A stretch of 64,000 nucleotides of DNA from Bacillus sp. SB49 (GTDB taxonomy: Bacteria > Bacillota > Bacilli > Bacillales > Halobacillaceae). The notes beneath the pieces are model-generated. The model searched no databases, was not told the origin of the DNA, and saw only the letters and a list, made by a program, of their open reading frames with translations. Below, in pieces: positions 63,962 through 64,000 of this stretch (position 1 is the first letter of the stretch; each line of letters starts with the position of its first letter). A program made the translations under genes and the position numbers. The DNA is taken from the NCBI RefSeq assembly GCF_000469135.2, contig NZ_CP048117.1, forward strand, positions 1,897,501 to 1,961,500, read 5' to 3'.

Positions 63962-64000
63962 TTATCGTTCCTTTAACCGCTCCACGAAATCTTCCATCTC
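63962..64000 (-). CDS. C-terminal end of an upstream gene (YpiA-like TPR protein expected)
   Basis: Only 12 codons and a TAA are visible, ending MEDFVERLKER. In B. subtilis ypiA, a TPR protein, lies upstream of ypiB, so this is probably its end; the sequence alone is too short to show it. Confidence 0.45.
   Translation of the reverse strand, partial: EMEDFVERLKER

Overview
The window is 64 kb of chromosome from a low-to-mid-GC, endospore-forming member of the Bacillaceae. Gene families and gene order from about 27 kb to the right edge follow the Bacillus subtilis yp* block: bpsB-bpsA, ypwA, ypsC, rnpB, gpsB, ypsA, cotD, yppE, recU, ponA, nth, dnaD, asnS, aspB, ypmB, ypmA, dinG, panDCB, birA, cca, bshA, mgsA, dapB, ypjD, ypjC, ypjB, ypjA, qcrCBA, ypiF, ypiB. 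Spore genes (cotD-like, yqfQ-like, ypjB), bacillithiol synthesis and a menaquinol:cytochrome c reductase agree with this. Long acidic tails on QcrC and PBP1A hint at a salt- or alkali-adapted relative (Halobacillus/Virgibacillus-like), but that is inference. I see no phage, insertion sequence, tRNA, CRISPR array or restriction system. This is mostly core genome.

Layout. 0-5.2 kb (minus): a compact run encoding a P1 peptidase, a tandem gamma-glutamylcyclotransferase, an alpha/beta hydrolase, a C45 acyltransferase-like Ntn hydrolase and the N-terminal part of a bacterial dynamin cut by the left edge. 5.3-12.7 kb: single genes (acylphosphatase, SDR, 7Fe ferredoxin, histidine phosphatase, esterase, AbrB-type membrane protein, GNAT, TetR, MsrAB fusion, YqfQ). 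12.7-18.1 kb: ung, then the sbcC-sbcD-yozE exonuclease operon. 18.2-19.5 kb: tatC and two tatA genes. 19.6-24.9 kb: one-carbon/thymidylate block (mobA, folA, thyA, HD protein, DUF72, fhs). 25-26.7 kb (plus): a cold-shock gene with a structured leader, then a queuosine-precursor transporter under a preQ1-I riboswitch with an RNase HI-like gene. 27-34.5 kb: type III polyketide operon, an acidic lipoprotein, M32 carboxypeptidase, RNA methyltransferase, RNase P RNA, gpsB, ypsA, cotD-like. 34.6-42.7 kb: cdd diverging from a large RND exporter, then recU-ponA. 42.7-57.3 kb (minus): nth-dnaD, asnS-aspB-ypmB-ypmA, and a ten-gene operon from ypjD to dinG covering lysine, methylglyoxal, bacillithiol, tRNA CCA addition, biotin and pantothenate functions. 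57.4-64 kb: YitT protein, YugP zinc protease, ypjB-ypjA, cytochrome bc operon, ypiF, ypiB.

The genes form several coherent groups. The Tat translocase is a likely exporter for the Rieske protein QcrA, which carries a twin-arginine signal, and sits beside mobA. ThyA and FolA form the thymidylate cycle, and Fhs feeds folate one-carbon units. SbcCD, RecU, Nth, Ung and DinG are DNA repair functions; DnaD acts in replication initiation. GpsB, PBP1A and YpsA act in division and envelope growth. Many starts are TTG or GTG with a strong Shine-Dalgarno; several were moved from the longest ORF on that basis. Two short genes (ypmA, second tatA) and a 30-codon basic peptide were read directly from the sequence. 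The least ordinary items are the leftmost amide-hydrolase operon, the acidic QcrC tail, the loss of bshB1 between mgsA and bshA, the palindromic operator over the RND promoter, and two tiny genes at 27.1 and 39.1 kb.
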